Shown: positions 1 through 11,135, counted from the first letter of the stretch. The stretch is DNA of 64,000 nucleotides from Acidobacteriota bacterium (GCA_013289835.1 JABCZG010000001.1:186001-250000), one strand, 5' to 3'. The notes: generated by a model not told the origin, from the sequence alone. A program made the numbers and translations.

Positions 1-1
1 C

Positions 2-538
2 TCGGACTCGCTGCTCACCGGCATCGGCACAATTCGCGTTGACGATCCTCTTATTACGGATCGCAGCGGCCTCTCCCGCCGCCGTCCGCTGCTGCGCGTC
101 GTGCTGGATTTTGGACTTTCTCTCTCGCTGAGTTCCCGCATCGTAAAAACGGTAGATAACGACGTGCTGGTGTTCACCAATCAAGCTCTGGGCATGCAGC
201 GCGCGCGCATCCTCCAAAAACTGGGCGTCGAAGTTCTGCCGGCGCGATCGCTGGGCGGCCGCATCAATCTGCAAGCAGTCCTCGCCGAGCTCGGCCGCCG
301 CGAAATCCTAAGCGTCATGCTGGAAGCCGGCCCCACACTGAACGGCGCCGCACTCGCTGCCGGCATCGTCCACAAACTCGTCCTCTTCTACGCTCCAAAG
401 ATCGCTGGCGAGAACCGCGTCCCCTTTGCCATCGCGCCGAAGTTGCTTCTTCCCCCACTTCAACGGCAAACTGTACGGCAGTTCGGCCCGGACATCGCCA
501 TCGAAGGTTACCTGCAAGATGTTTACCGGAATCATTGA
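2..538 (+). CDS. ribD: Riboflavin biosynthesis protein RibD, reductase domain (5' truncated by window edge)
   Basis: Open frame from position 2 (SDSLLTGIGTIRVDDPLITDR...) continues into the 101-538 ORF; RibD C-terminal reductase-like sequence; overlaps ribE. Confidence 0.85.
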   Translation, partial: SDSLLTGIGTIRVDDPLITDRSGLSRRRPLLRVVLDFGLSLSLSSRIVKTVDNDVLVFTNQALGMQRARILQKLGVEVLPARSLGGRINLQAVLAELGRREILSVMLEAGPTLNGAALAAGIVHKLVLFYAPKIAGENRVPFAIAPKLLLPPLQRQTVRQFGPDIAIEGYLQDVYRNH

Positions 539-1187
539 GCATACTGGCGCGCTCGAATCGCTTGAGCTCGACCGCAACGGCGGCCGCGTCACCATTCACG
601 CGCCGTCGCTCGCGCCATCGCTCGCCGTTTCGAACAGCATTGCCGTGAACGGCTGCTGCCTGACCATCGTGGGTCTGCACAACGCGCGCCTCTCCGCGGA
701 CTTGTCCGGCGAAACCGTCAGCAAGACTTCGTTTGGCGCTGAAAGTTCCGGCCTCAAACAAGGCGCGCGCGTCAATCTCGAGCAGCCGCTCACTGCCGGA
801 AAAGAATTCGGCGGCCACTTCGTCCTCGGCCACGTGGACACCGTCGGCCGCGTCACGCATCTCACTCCCGAAGGCGAAAGCTGGTGGTTCGGCGTGCAGG
901 TCCCCGAAGAATTCGCGCGCTACGTCGTGCCGAAAGGTTCCATCACCATTGACGGCATCAGCCTCACCGTGGCGCGCTGGCACCATAACATCGCCGAAGT
1001 CGCCGTCATTCCCTACACGTACGAACACACCAACATTCGCGACCGCAAACCCGGCGACCCCGTCAATCTCGAAGGCGATGTATTGGGAAAATATGTAGAA
1101 CGCTACCTGGAAGCTCGCGAAGGCGCACCCGCGCCGAAGTTGCCAGCTCCCATCACTCTCGCGCGCCTGCAAGAAGAAGGATTCTGA
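519..1187 (+). CDS. ribE: Riboflavin synthase alpha chain
   Basis: MFTGIIEHTG N-terminus at ATG 519, two lumazine-binding repeats (second: GHFVLGHVDTVG...). Confidence 0.93.
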   Translation: MFTGIIEHTGALESLELDRNGGRVTIHAPSLAPSLAVSNSIAVNGCCLTIVGLHNARLSADLSGETVSKTSFGAESSGLKQGARVNLEQPLTAGKEFGGHFVLGHVDTVGRVTHLTPEGESWWFGVQVPEEFARYVVPKGSITIDGISLTVARWHHNIAEVAVIPYTYEHTNIRDRKPGDPVNLEGDVLGKYVERYLEAREGAPAPKLPAPITLARLQEEGF

Positions 1188-1214
1188 AGCGACACGACTC
1201 GCTAAGCGACTCAA

Positions 1215-2669
1215 TTAATTCGAGGGGGCATCACGAGAAGATTCCAGCCGCTTCTCACGCACTCCGCGCCAGTACAAAACCAGCCCCAACAAGATCGCCG
1301 CGATAGTCCCGATGAACAATTTTGCCTCGAACAAAACCTTGTTCGACGATTCTCCCGGCGGCACCATCGAAACCGCCATGCAGACCAGCACCACGACGAA
1401 TCCCAATCCGCCGACAAACCAAACGCCGCCCGCACCCCCGGGAATCAGCACCGCATGCGCATTCTCCCGCCGGTCTTTTCGTTTCGTCAGCTTGATCACC
1501 GCCGCGAACATGTACAGAAACGGGATGAAATAAATCAAAATAGTGATATCAATCAAAACTTGATACGCGCCTCGCGTCGTTTCGCTGATTTGGCTGATCA
1601 ACAGCACGGCGCAGGAAGCCACCGCCTGCACAAGAATCGAAACCCAGGGCGTCTTCCAGCGCGGATGAATCTTTCCAAACGCCGCCGGCATATAGCGATC
1701 AATCCCCACGATGAACGGCACGCGTGCAATTCCGGCAACCGTGCTTCCCACTCCGCCCGCATTGCCAACCGTAACCAGCATCGCAGCGAGTATTCCGAAA
1801 AAACCAACCTTAAGCGCGATCGAGCCGACAGTAATCGCGTGGAAGACTCCGCTCGTCACGGAAACGTCCGCAGCCGGCACCAGCGCCAGAACGGCCACGG
1901 TCCCCGCGATATACATCGCGGCGATCATCGCGCCGGAACCCAGCACCGCGCGCGGCAGCGTTCGCTGCGGGTCACGCACTTCCGCGCTCATCGCGGAAAC
2001 CAACTCGAGCCCCGCAAACGCGAACGCAATCTGCGACCAATAATTCACGGTATCCCAATTCCAGGTCGGCATCATGTTCGCCGTCGTAAAGTGCGTCGCG
2101 GATCCATGCCGGCTCCAAACCACTGCGCCAATCACAACTAGCATCAGCAGCGGAACGTACGTGGAGACTCCTCCCGCGTTTTGCAGCCACTTTCCGATGT
2201 TCAGCCCAATGATGTTCAAGCCGACGGCGACGACCAGCAATCCCAAGGAAACGAGAATCAAAAATTTTCGATTGTGCTCCAGCGTGGCGCCGCCCTCGCC
2301 GATCACATATGCACTCATAGCCGCGCTGGCCAGCAACAATCCCGGGAAATAAAAAATCGTATAAATCCAGTACGTCCAGCCGGCCACGAACCCGTGAAAA
2401 TCGCCGAACGCCTCCTTGGCCCAAACGTAGAGGCCGCCCTCCACCGGGAAGCGCGAAGACAGCTCATTGATGACCATCGCCGAGGGCACAAAGAACAGCA
2501 GCGCCGCGAGCATCCACAAACTAATCGAAGAAGTGCCGTTGTGCGCCGCAGCCGCAATCCAGCGCGGACCCAGGACCGTGGCAATGTTGAAAAGCAGAAC
2601 ATCCCAAAATCCCATCTCCTTTCGTAATTGCTTGATTGGGTCGGAGGAGCCGTTCGCGCCCTGGCTCAC
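1215..2669 (-). CDS. APC family amino acid permease
   Basis: 484 aa multi-TM protein with APC-type N-terminus (LRKEMGFWDVLLFNIATVLGPRWIA) and permease helices. Confidence 0.85.
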   Translation of the reverse strand: MSQGANGSSDPIKQLRKEMGFWDVLLFNIATVLGPRWIAAAAHNGTSSISLWMLAALLFFVPSAMVINELSSRFPVEGGLYVWAKEAFGDFHGFVAGWTYWIYTIFYFPGLLLASAAMSAYVIGEGGATLEHNRKFLILVSLGLLVVAVGLNIIGLNIGKWLQNAGGVSTYVPLLMLVVIGAVVWSRHGSATHFTTANMMPTWNWDTVNYWSQIAFAFAGLELVSAMSAEVRDPQRTLPRAVLGSGAMIAAMYIAGTVAVLALVPAADVSVTSGVFHAITVGSIALKVGFFGILAAMLVTVGNAGGVGSTVAGIARVPFIVGIDRYMPAAFGKIHPRWKTPWVSILVQAVASCAVLLISQISETTRGAYQVLIDITILIYFIPFLYMFAAVIKLTKRKDRRENAHAVLIPGGAGGVWFVGGLGFVVVLVCMAVSMVPPGESSNKVLFEAKLFIGTIAAILLGLVLYWRGVREKRLESSRDAPSN

Positions 2670-3457
2670 AGGGTCACGTCCAGCGCGGGAATCAAGTCAT
2701 CCTGTTGTCGGAAATTTTTGAGAAATGGATCGTTCGAATTTTCGAAATCGGCCCACGGCCCGAAGAACGTAACGCGGCCTTCCTGTAGAAAAACCACCAC
2801 GTCGGCAAGCTTTTTCGCCAGATGTGTATCGTGCGTCACCACGATGGAAGTCTTTTGGTACGCGCGTTTCAGCCGCAAAATCAATTCGCCCATGTGCCCC
2901 GCCATGATGGGATCCACCATCGTCGTGGGCTCGTCATACAAAATCGCTTCCGGATTTTGCGCGAACGCGCGCCCAATGGCCACCGCGCGCTTCATTCCGG
3001 TCGAAAGTTCGCTTGGCAATTTATCCAGCACGTCCTCCACTTCCAGCATCTTCGCGATTTTCCCCACGTACTCATCAAGATCCTCGCCGGTCAAGCCCGG
3101 CTGGCCCTCCAACGGGAAAGCGATGTTTTCACTGACCGTGAGCGAGTCGAAGAGCGCACCCGATTGGAAAACCATGGTCACCTTGCGCCGCACTACTTCA
3201 AATTCCGCCTCGCTGAAATTCGTCACGTCCTGCCCATCAATAATGACTTGCCCCGAATCCGGCTTCAGAAATCCCATGATGTGCTTCAGCGACACGGACT
3301 TGCCCACGCCGCTGCGCCCCATGATCACGCACGTCTCGCCGCGCTTCACCGTGAAGTTCACATCTTTGAGCACCGGGCGCTCGTCAAACGCCTTGCACAC
3401 GTCGCGAAATTCGAAAAAGTTGACCGGCTTGCCGTCGCTTTGCGCCGCTTCGCTCAC
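2666..3457 (-). CDS. ABC transporter ATP-binding protein, MlaF-like
   Basis: Walker A GRSGVGKS, Walker B AILYDEPTT; overlaps both neighbours by 4 bp. Confidence 0.85.
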   Translation of the reverse strand: MSEAAQSDGKPVNFFEFRDVCKAFDERPVLKDVNFTVKRGETCVIMGRSGVGKSVSLKHIMGFLKPDSGQVIIDGQDVTNFSEAEFEVVRRKVTMVFQSGALFDSLTVSENIAFPLEGQPGLTGEDLDEYVGKIAKMLEVEDVLDKLPSELSTGMKRAVAIGRAFAQNPEAILYDEPTTMVDPIMAGHMGELILRLKRAYQKTSIVVTHDTHLAKKLADVVVFLQEGRVTFFGPWADFENSNDPFLKNFRQQDDLIPALDVTL

Positions 3458-4113
3458 GCTTGCCCCGTTTCGAATACTCGCCGGGCTTCTTCGTAGTCCG
3501 CTTGCGTATTCATGTTCCAGAAGAGCCGCCCTTCGCTATCAAATCGTTTCCAATCCCGCTCGTCAAGAACTTCCGCGCGCAGCAGTGATATTCCTTCGGT
3601 CACTTTGCGCACCCCGCGTTCGAACGCCTCGCGCAGCGTTTCCGCCGCATCGGTCCGCCAGCACGCGCACAACGGCTCCGGCCCTTGCGCCGAATGCGCC
3701 AACACCACCTGCGCCTCGCTTTTCTCCGCGCGCTCGCAAAGATACGTCAGCCACTCGCGCGTCAAGAACGGCATGTCGCAACTCAAAATCAAGTTCCATT
3801 CGCGCGCCGTAGCGCACTTCGCTGAATCTTCCAGCGCCGTAATGATTCCCCCCAGCGGCCCCTCCCCCGGCCACCGATCCCCAACCATCTCCACCCCGAA
3901 CGCCTCGTACTTCCCGCGCCCCGCAATCATCTTCACCGGCATCGACACGCCCCGCAGCAACGCAATCATCCGCGCCAGCATAGGCTCCCCATCAATCTCC
4001 ACCAGCGCCTTGTCCCGCCCAAACCGCCTGCTCCCGCCCCCGGCAAGCACGTATCCGCCCACGGGCAGACGCCGCGCCGCGCCGCGAATCGAATTTGTCA
4101 CCCGGTCCTTCAT
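3454..4113 (-). CDS. mobA: Molybdenum cofactor guanylyltransferase-like nucleotidyltransferase
   Basis: GYVLAGGGSRRFGRDKALVEIDG signature, LSCDMPFL motif. Confidence 0.85.
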   Translation of the reverse strand: MKDRVTNSIRGAARRLPVGGYVLAGGGSRRFGRDKALVEIDGEPMLARMIALLRGVSMPVKMIAGRGKYEAFGVEMVGDRWPGEGPLGGIITALEDSAKCATAREWNLILSCDMPFLTREWLTYLCERAEKSEAQVVLAHSAQGPEPLCACWRTDAAETLREAFERGVRKVTEGISLLRAEVLDERDWKRFDSEGRLFWNMNTQADYEEARRVFETGQA

Positions 4114-4130
4114 TCTTCTCTGATCGATAT

Positions 4131-4206
4131 TTTCTCTCTGCGTGCTCTGTGTCTCTGCGTTCAGTTCTCTTCTCTGTGTCCTCTGTGGTCTCCGTGTTCT
4201 CTGTGT
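4131..4206. repeat. CACAGAG-type low-complexity intergenic repeat
   Basis: Iterated ctctgtgtctctgcg...ctctgtgtcctctgtggtctccgtgttctctgtgt. Confidence 0.6.
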
Positions 4207-4212
4207 AAATTC

Positions 4213-5613
4213 CTACTCTTCCTCCAGCGGCTCACGCCCCGGCCGGCGGATCCCCAGCTCCCGCAACTTCTCCTGCAAACTCTGCCGGTGCAACCCAATC
4301 GTCGCCGCCGTCCGCGACACATTCCACCGATGCTCCACCAACTGCCTCGTCAGATACGCCACTTCAAACTTTCGCTTCGCCTCCCGAAAATCGCGCTCCC
4401 CAATTCCATTGTCCTGCTCCCCATCGCCGCGCTTATGCGAAATCGCCTCCCCATGCACCACCTCCGAAGGCAAATCGTCCACCCCAATCTCATCCCCGCG
4501 CGAAAGCACCATGCTTCGCTCTAGCGCGTTCTTCAGCTCACGCACATTCCCCGGCCAATCGTACTTCTCAATCGCCGCCACCGCCTCGCGCTTCAATCGC
4601 GCCGTGCGCCCCAGCCGCGCCCCATGCATTTGTAAAAAAGCCTCCGCCAGCAAGGCAATATCCTGCTTGTGCCCCCGCAGCGGCGGCAACTCAATCGTCA
4701 CCACGCGCAAACGGTAAAACAAATCCTCTCGAAATTTTCCCGAGCGTATCTCCGCCCCCAGATTCCGGTGCGTCGCGCTGATCACCCGCGCATCCACCGC
4801 AATCGATTGCGTCCCGCCGAGCCGCTCAATCGTGCGATTCTCCAACACCCGCAGCACTTTGGCCTGCGTCACCGGATTCATATCGCCAATCTCATCCAGA
4901 AAAATCGTCCCGCCGCTCGCCAATTCGAATTTTCCCTTTTTCTGCTGCGCCGCGCCGGTGAACGCCCCGCGCTCGTATCCAAATAATTCCGACTCGATCA
5001 GCGTCTCCGGCAGCGCCGCGCAATTCACCGCCACATACGCCTTCCCTGCCCGCGGCGACCGCGCATGAATCTCCTGCGCCATCAAATCTTTCCCCGTGCC
5101 GCTCTCGCCCAAAATCAAAACTGTCGAATCCGCCGCTGCAACCCGGTCCGCCATTTCGAACGCATGCCGCATCTCCGGGGACCGCCCAATCATCTGCCCA
5201 AACTGTCCTTCTGTGGTAAGCCTGCGGCGCAACGAATCATTTTCTTTTTCCAGCGTCGCCAGCTTCAGCAGATTCGAAACGCGATGCCGCAGCTCTTCCA
5301 ATTCGAATCCCTTGACCAAGTAATCCGCCGCCCCGATCTGCAACGCTTCCACCGCCGTCTTCGCCGTGTCCAGCGCCGAAACCATCAGCACCGGAGTCTC
5401 GCTGCCCTGCTCGCGCATCCACCGCAAAAACGAAATCCCATCCTGCCCCGGCAGCACCACATCCAGCAAAACCAAATCCGGCTGCTCGCGCGCCAACGCC
5501 TCCCGCGCCGCCTCCGCCGATTCCGCCTCCGCAACGCGGTATTTCGCCTCCAGCGCCCGCCGCGACCCATACCGCGCCGCCGGCTCGTCATCCACAATCA
5601 GTATCGTTTTCAT
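4213..5613 (-). CDS. Sigma-54-dependent response regulator (NtrC family)
   Basis: Receiver domain, AAA+ GESGTGKD and GAFTGA motifs, C-terminal Fis-type HTH. Confidence 0.95.
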   Translation of the reverse strand: MKTILIVDDEPAARYGSRRALEAKYRVAEAESAEAAREALAREQPDLVLLDVVLPGQDGISFLRWMREQGSETPVLMVSALDTAKTAVEALQIGAADYLVKGFELEELRHRVSNLLKLATLEKENDSLRRRLTTEGQFGQMIGRSPEMRHAFEMADRVAAADSTVLILGESGTGKDLMAQEIHARSPRAGKAYVAVNCAALPETLIESELFGYERGAFTGAAQQKKGKFELASGGTIFLDEIGDMNPVTQAKVLRVLENRTIERLGGTQSIAVDARVISATHRNLGAEIRSGKFREDLFYRLRVVTIELPPLRGHKQDIALLAEAFLQMHGARLGRTARLKREAVAAIEKYDWPGNVRELKNALERSMVLSRGDEIGVDDLPSEVVHGEAISHKRGDGEQDNGIGERDFREAKRKFEVAYLTRQLVEHRWNVSRTAATIGLHRQSLQEKLRELGIRRPGREPLEEE

Positions 5614-5630
5614 CCCAGCTCCGCCTCCCT

Positions 5631-5735
5631 GTGGAGTGCGGCAGCCCAGCTGCCGCTTTTACGGTTTAAGCATCCGCGACAAATCCGTCCGTGGTCTCAA
5701 CCGCAAAAGCGGGAGCCCGGCTCCCGCACTCCAAG
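5631..5735. repeat. REPIN/MITE-like inverted repeat of two hairpins
   Basis: tggagtgcggcagcccagctgccgcttttacggtt ... aaccgcaaaagcgggagcccggctcccgcactcca; termini and inner arms are reverse complementary. Confidence 0.75.
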
Positions 5736-5768
5736 TAATCGCTTCTTCCCGCATTCACCCGCGAACGA

Positions 5769-7730
5769 TCACCCCGCCAACGGCAAAATCACGCGAAATC
5801 GCGTCCCCTTCCCATCCCTTACCGGGCTCTCCCACTCTACCTTCCCCCCAAACTCCGCTACGCGCCGCGCCACAATCGCCAACCCCAGCCCCGTCCCCTG
5901 CGGCTTCGTCGTAAAAAACGGCTGCAAAATCTTCTCCTGCACCGCCGCCGGAATCCCCGGCCCATCATCTTCCACCATAAGCACACAAGTGCCTTCGCTC
6001 GCCAAGGCGCCAACCGTCACGCGCCCCCCGCGCGGAGCCGCCTCCAACGCATTCACCACCAAATTCGAAACCACGTCATTCAACGCCTCCGCGCTCACCG
6101 CAACTCGCACGCCGTCCCCCGAAGCCTCTGTCTGCAACCGCACCCCGCGCCGCTCAGCCTCATGCGACAGCACACTGGTGACCTCCTCGATCACCACCCG
6201 CACGTCACAACTGCCAATCGCGCTCCCCCCGCGCACCGCCGGCCGGCTGAACTGCAGCAACTGATTCAGCTTCGTCGAAAGCCGCCCGATCTCCTCGAGC
6301 ACCATCTTCGTCTCCCCGCGAATCGATTCCGGCAGCTCCGGATTCTCCAGCTGCACCTGCAAGATGGTCTTAATGGACCCCAAGGGATTCTTCAAATTAT
6401 GCGAAATGCTCGCCGCCATCTGCCCCACCAGCGCCAGCCGCTCCCGCTCCGCCAATTCCCTTTCCAGCCGCAGCTTCTCCTCGATCAACCGGCACAAATC
6501 CAGCGCCCCCGGCAACTGCTCGCACAAGAACTCCAGCGCTGCCCGCGTATCGCCGGAAAGCATGGCCCCGTGCGGCTTGACCTCCAGCCTTCCGAGTCGT
6601 CGTCCACCTTGTTGAATCTCGAAGGAATTCTCCGATTCGGCTCCTGAATCCTGGAGTGACGAGGTCTCTCCCCCCTCCTGCAAAATAAGGCGCGCGTCGG
6701 CTAGCTCGATTTGCTCCTTCACCCATCTTTCGATGAACTCCTTGAGCTTTGCGGAATTCCCCAGCCGCGCAACTTGCTGAATTGCGCTGGTCATCTTTTG
6801 AGAGCGGTCTAGCTCCGTATGAGCAGTCTCGTGCAGCCTTCTCCCAATCCATCTCTGCAACGGCTCGAAAAACACAACCAGGAGGAAAACCAGTATGGAG
6901 GCCGTCGCTTCAGGAGGAATTGTCGGCTCCATCCAAATGCTGACACGACGGATCAAGCTCAAGTACAGTAGCGCGAGAAACGTGACTGTTACGGCGTACA
7001 CCAAATTTCTCTGCCTGCCAATTTGCAGGAAATTGTGTTTCTGCACGTAATAGATCAGAACCACCAACGGCACGATCGGAACATAAGCCAATGCCGTGCT
7101 GAAGCTCTCATTCGCATTTCGCGGATGGACAACATGCAGCGTCAGCACTCCGATTGCAGCCACTCCGAAACAGCCTGCCATGATGCGGTGAAACAACTCC
7201 TGCGCGAAGTCTGGAGCGATTACACCAAACCGGCGTTCCCAGTCCGCACAAACAATCAATGCCAGAACCATCCAAACCCCGTACACACGGCCGAGCGAGT
7301 TCGCCGGTGACACAAAGTTCACTCCGTTCGGCGAACTTAGGAGAGGATAGGCGCGCAAAGCAAAAAAGAGCGCTGGCGCGTAAACCGCAGTCAGCCAGAG
7401 TCGCTTTGCGATCCGCCCCTGCAGCAACTCGCGCGTCTCAGCGTATTCCAAATGCAGATGAACCAACAAAGCCGGCAGGAAGCACAAACCGGCGCACAAT
7501 GCGGTCCAGGCAAATGCCGTCAAAACCGCGGGAGGCGCGGCGTAATAGATTTGCGCATTTAGAGCGAGAAGCGATCCGCCATAAAAGAGGAACAAAGCCA
7601 AGCAAAGAAAAAAGAAAACCCGCTCAAAATTCCGCTGCCGCCGATACCCGAGAATCACCACCATCCAGAAAAGCTGCAGCAGCGTCCCCGCCGTATACCC
7701 AATCAGCCGGATGTAGACCAGTGACCCCAT
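5769..7730 (-). CDS. Membrane sensor histidine kinase
   Basis: N-terminal multi-TM region, H-box SISHNLKNPLGSI, ATPase motifs DDGPGIP and GTGLGLAIV. Confidence 0.92.
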   Translation of the reverse strand: MGSLVYIRLIGYTAGTLLQLFWMVVILGYRRQRNFERVFFFLCLALFLFYGGSLLALNAQIYYAAPPAVLTAFAWTALCAGLCFLPALLVHLHLEYAETRELLQGRIAKRLWLTAVYAPALFFALRAYPLLSSPNGVNFVSPANSLGRVYGVWMVLALIVCADWERRFGVIAPDFAQELFHRIMAGCFGVAAIGVLTLHVVHPRNANESFSTALAYVPIVPLVVLIYYVQKHNFLQIGRQRNLVYAVTVTFLALLYLSLIRRVSIWMEPTIPPEATASILVFLLVVFFEPLQRWIGRRLHETAHTELDRSQKMTSAIQQVARLGNSAKLKEFIERWVKEQIELADARLILQEGGETSSLQDSGAESENSFEIQQGGRRLGRLEVKPHGAMLSGDTRAALEFLCEQLPGALDLCRLIEEKLRLERELAERERLALVGQMAASISHNLKNPLGSIKTILQVQLENPELPESIRGETKMVLEEIGRLSTKLNQLLQFSRPAVRGGSAIGSCDVRVVIEEVTSVLSHEAERRGVRLQTEASGDGVRVAVSAEALNDVVSNLVVNALEAAPRGGRVTVGALASEGTCVLMVEDDGPGIPAAVQEKILQPFFTTKPQGTGLGLAIVARRVAEFGGKVEWESPVRDGKGTRFRVILPLAG

Positions 7731-7881
7731 AGAGCTCCAACGCGTCGGATTCTACCCTTGAGCCACATGCAGTACAATCACCAAGTGCCATATTTTTCTT
7801 GCACCATCCAACCCATTATAAATAAAAGGTTTACACGTGGAAAGAATCCACAGCCTTCCCACCCGAATGTCCGGCAAATGC

Positions 7882-7909
7882 TTGACATGGCAGAACTTTC
7901 TGCTATATT
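7882..7909 (+). promoter_or_regulatory. Sigma-70-type promoter of groESL
   Basis: TTGACA (7882-7887), 16 nt spacer, extended -10 TGcTATATT (7901-7909). Confidence 0.75.
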
Positions 7910-7934
7910 AGCAGTCGGTGACGAGGAGTGCTAA
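7908..7934 (+). promoter_or_regulatory. CIRCE operator (HrcA-type) upstream of groES
   Basis: TTAGCAGTC-N9-GAGTGCTAA; one mismatch to TTAGCACTC-N9-GAGTGCTAA. Confidence 0.93.
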
Positions 7935-7996
7935 TTCCCCTTTTCCTCGCCACCACGGATCAAAAACCGCAAGATCACCTACGGAGGTTTTTCAAG

Positions 7997-8311
7997 ATGG
8001 CAGTGAATCTGACCCCGCTCCACGACCGTGTCGTCGTGCGGCGCATTGAAGAGAAGGAAAGCATCAAGGGCGGCATCATCATTCCGGACTCCGCCAAAGA
8101 AAAGCAGCAAGAAGGCGAAGTAATCGCCGTCGGCCCCGGCAAGCGCGAGAAGGGCGAACTTTATCCCCTCGACGTCAAAGTCGGCGACCGCGTGCTGTTC
8201 GGCAAGTACGGCGGCACCGAAATCAAGATCGACGACGAAGAACTGCTCATCCTCCGCGAAGAAGAAATCCTCGCGAAGCTGGGCGGCGCCGCAAAAGCAG
8301 CAAAGAGGTAG
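7997..8311 (+). CDS. groES: Co-chaperonin GroES
   Basis: [21 protein letters not shown]...[12 protein letters not shown]...[16 protein letters not shown]. Confidence 0.97.
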   Translation: MAVNLTPLHDRVVVRRIEEKESIKGGIIIPDSAKEKQQEGEVIAVGPGKREKGELYPLDVKVGDRVLFGKYGGTEIKIDDEELLILREEEILAKLGGAAKAAKR

Positions 8312-8323
8312 TTTCCCGAGTGT

Positions 8324-8370
8324 AGGCGCCGGGCTTTAGCCCGGCTGTAGTGGCGGGTCCTCAGACCCGT
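8324..8370. repeat. Double-hairpin palindromic element between groES and groEL
   Basis: gccgggct-tt-agcccggc (8328-8345) and cgggtc-ctca-gacccg (8354-8369). Confidence 0.7.
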
Positions 8371-8393
8371 GATTTTTCCCAAGGTTTTCATAA

Positions 8394-10061
<1,668 letters not shown>

Positions 10062-10068
10062 ATCCAGT

Positions 10069-10092
10069 AGCACAGGCACTCCTGCCTGTGCT
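10069..10092. repeat. Palindromic hairpin (REP-like) downstream of groEL
   Basis: agcacaggca-ctcc-tgcctgtgct, 10 bp stem. Confidence 0.65.
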
Positions 10093-10131
10093 GGGGCGTC
10101 GCTTTACCAGCTCGCCCACAACCTCAATCCT

Positions 10132-10175
10132 AAAAGGGCGTCTTGGTGCAAACCAAGACGCCCTTTTTCTTTTTG
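10132..10175 (+). terminator. Rho-independent terminator after groEL
   Basis: aaagggcgtcttggtgcaaaccaagacgccctttttctttttg: long GC stem followed by T-run. Confidence 0.9.
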
Positions 10176-10191
10176 CCTTTCACACGTTTCT

Positions 10192-10695
10192 TCATCCTGC
10201 GAGCATGCGCCGAACGTCTTTGAGCAAAACGAAAAGATGCATAGGGTCGGTTGGGGCTGGGACAAACTCGAAATGTTCGTAGAAGCGCCTTGCCTCTTCG
10301 TCTTTCGCGTGCACGGCAAACGCTCGTATTCCTGCGATGTCCGCTGCCTGCAACGTCCTCTGCATCGCGTCCCGCAAGAGCGCCTTGCCGACACCTTGCC
10401 CTTGCCAGCGATGGTCTATCGCAAGTCTCGCGAGGAGCATGATTGGTATGGGATGTTTTGCCAGACCCTTCTTTAGGCGCTCGGGAGCTTCTTCCAACGT
10501 CACTTGGCCCACCGCCAGGGTGTGGTAGCCGACGATGGCTGCACCGACGACACCCACATAGGTTTGGGCGGCGCCTGCCTGTTGGTTCTGCCACGCGTAG
10601 CGCAAAAGATACCGATTCAGCTCCTCCCGGCCACAATCGAATCCCTCTATGGGGTGGTCGGGTCGCAGTTTCTCGATGCGTCTGTCTTCGTTCAC
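10192..10695 (-). CDS. GNAT N-acetyltransferase, TacT-like toxin
   Basis: GNAT motif HRWQGQGVGKALLRDA; overlaps upstream DUF1778-like gene. Confidence 0.8.
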   Translation of the reverse strand: MNEDRRIEKLRPDHPIEGFDCGREELNRYLLRYAWQNQQAGAAQTYVGVVGAAIVGYHTLAVGQVTLEEAPERLKKGLAKHPIPIMLLARLAIDHRWQGQGVGKALLRDAMQRTLQAADIAGIRAFAVHAKDEEARRFYEHFEFVPAPTDPMHLFVLLKDVRRMLAG

Positions 10696-10982
10696 CTGCG
10701 GGCGTCCGCGTCAAAAAATGCAGGCTCCTCCAGGAGTCGTTTCAATCGTGGAAGCGAACGCGGGGGCGCATCCATCGCCGCCAGAAATGCTTTCCACTGC
10801 GCTGCGCTCAGCCCAAACGTGCGCCGGTCCGCCAGCGCTTCATCTGCACGCGCGAGCGCGCTCTCCAGGACAAATTCACTTACCGAACGATTCGAGGCCG
10901 CCGCTGCCGCTCGGAGCGCTTCTTTCGCCTTGCGGGTCAGCCGGAGGTCCAGTTTTTCACTGCGCAAGGTGCTGGATGGCAT
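10692..10982 (-). CDS. DUF1778 family antitoxin, TacA-like
   Basis: SEKLDLRLTRKAKEALRAAAAASNRSVSEFVLESA; start MPSSTLRSEK preceded by GGAGGA. Confidence 0.82.
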   Translation of the reverse strand: MPSSTLRSEKLDLRLTRKAKEALRAAAAASNRSVSEFVLESALARADEALADRRTFGLSAAQWKAFLAAMDAPPRSLPRLKRLLEEPAFFDADARR

Positions 10983-11135
10983 GGTCGTTCCTCCGATTTC
11001 AAGTGTACTAGCCTGCCCGACAATGTCAAGACGGCACTCCCCCTTTATTTCTTGCTGCGCTATACTGGCGTCCATTCGATCGGCAGCCCAGGAGTTCCCC
11101 ACATGCGAACTCTTCGAAGATTCCTTCTCTCGGGG

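Noticed and set aside
7788-7815. TGCCA...TTGCA-like sequence resembling a sigma-54 promoter
   Set aside because: GG/GC spacing and the GG dinucleotide do not fit the -24/-12 consensus on either strand.
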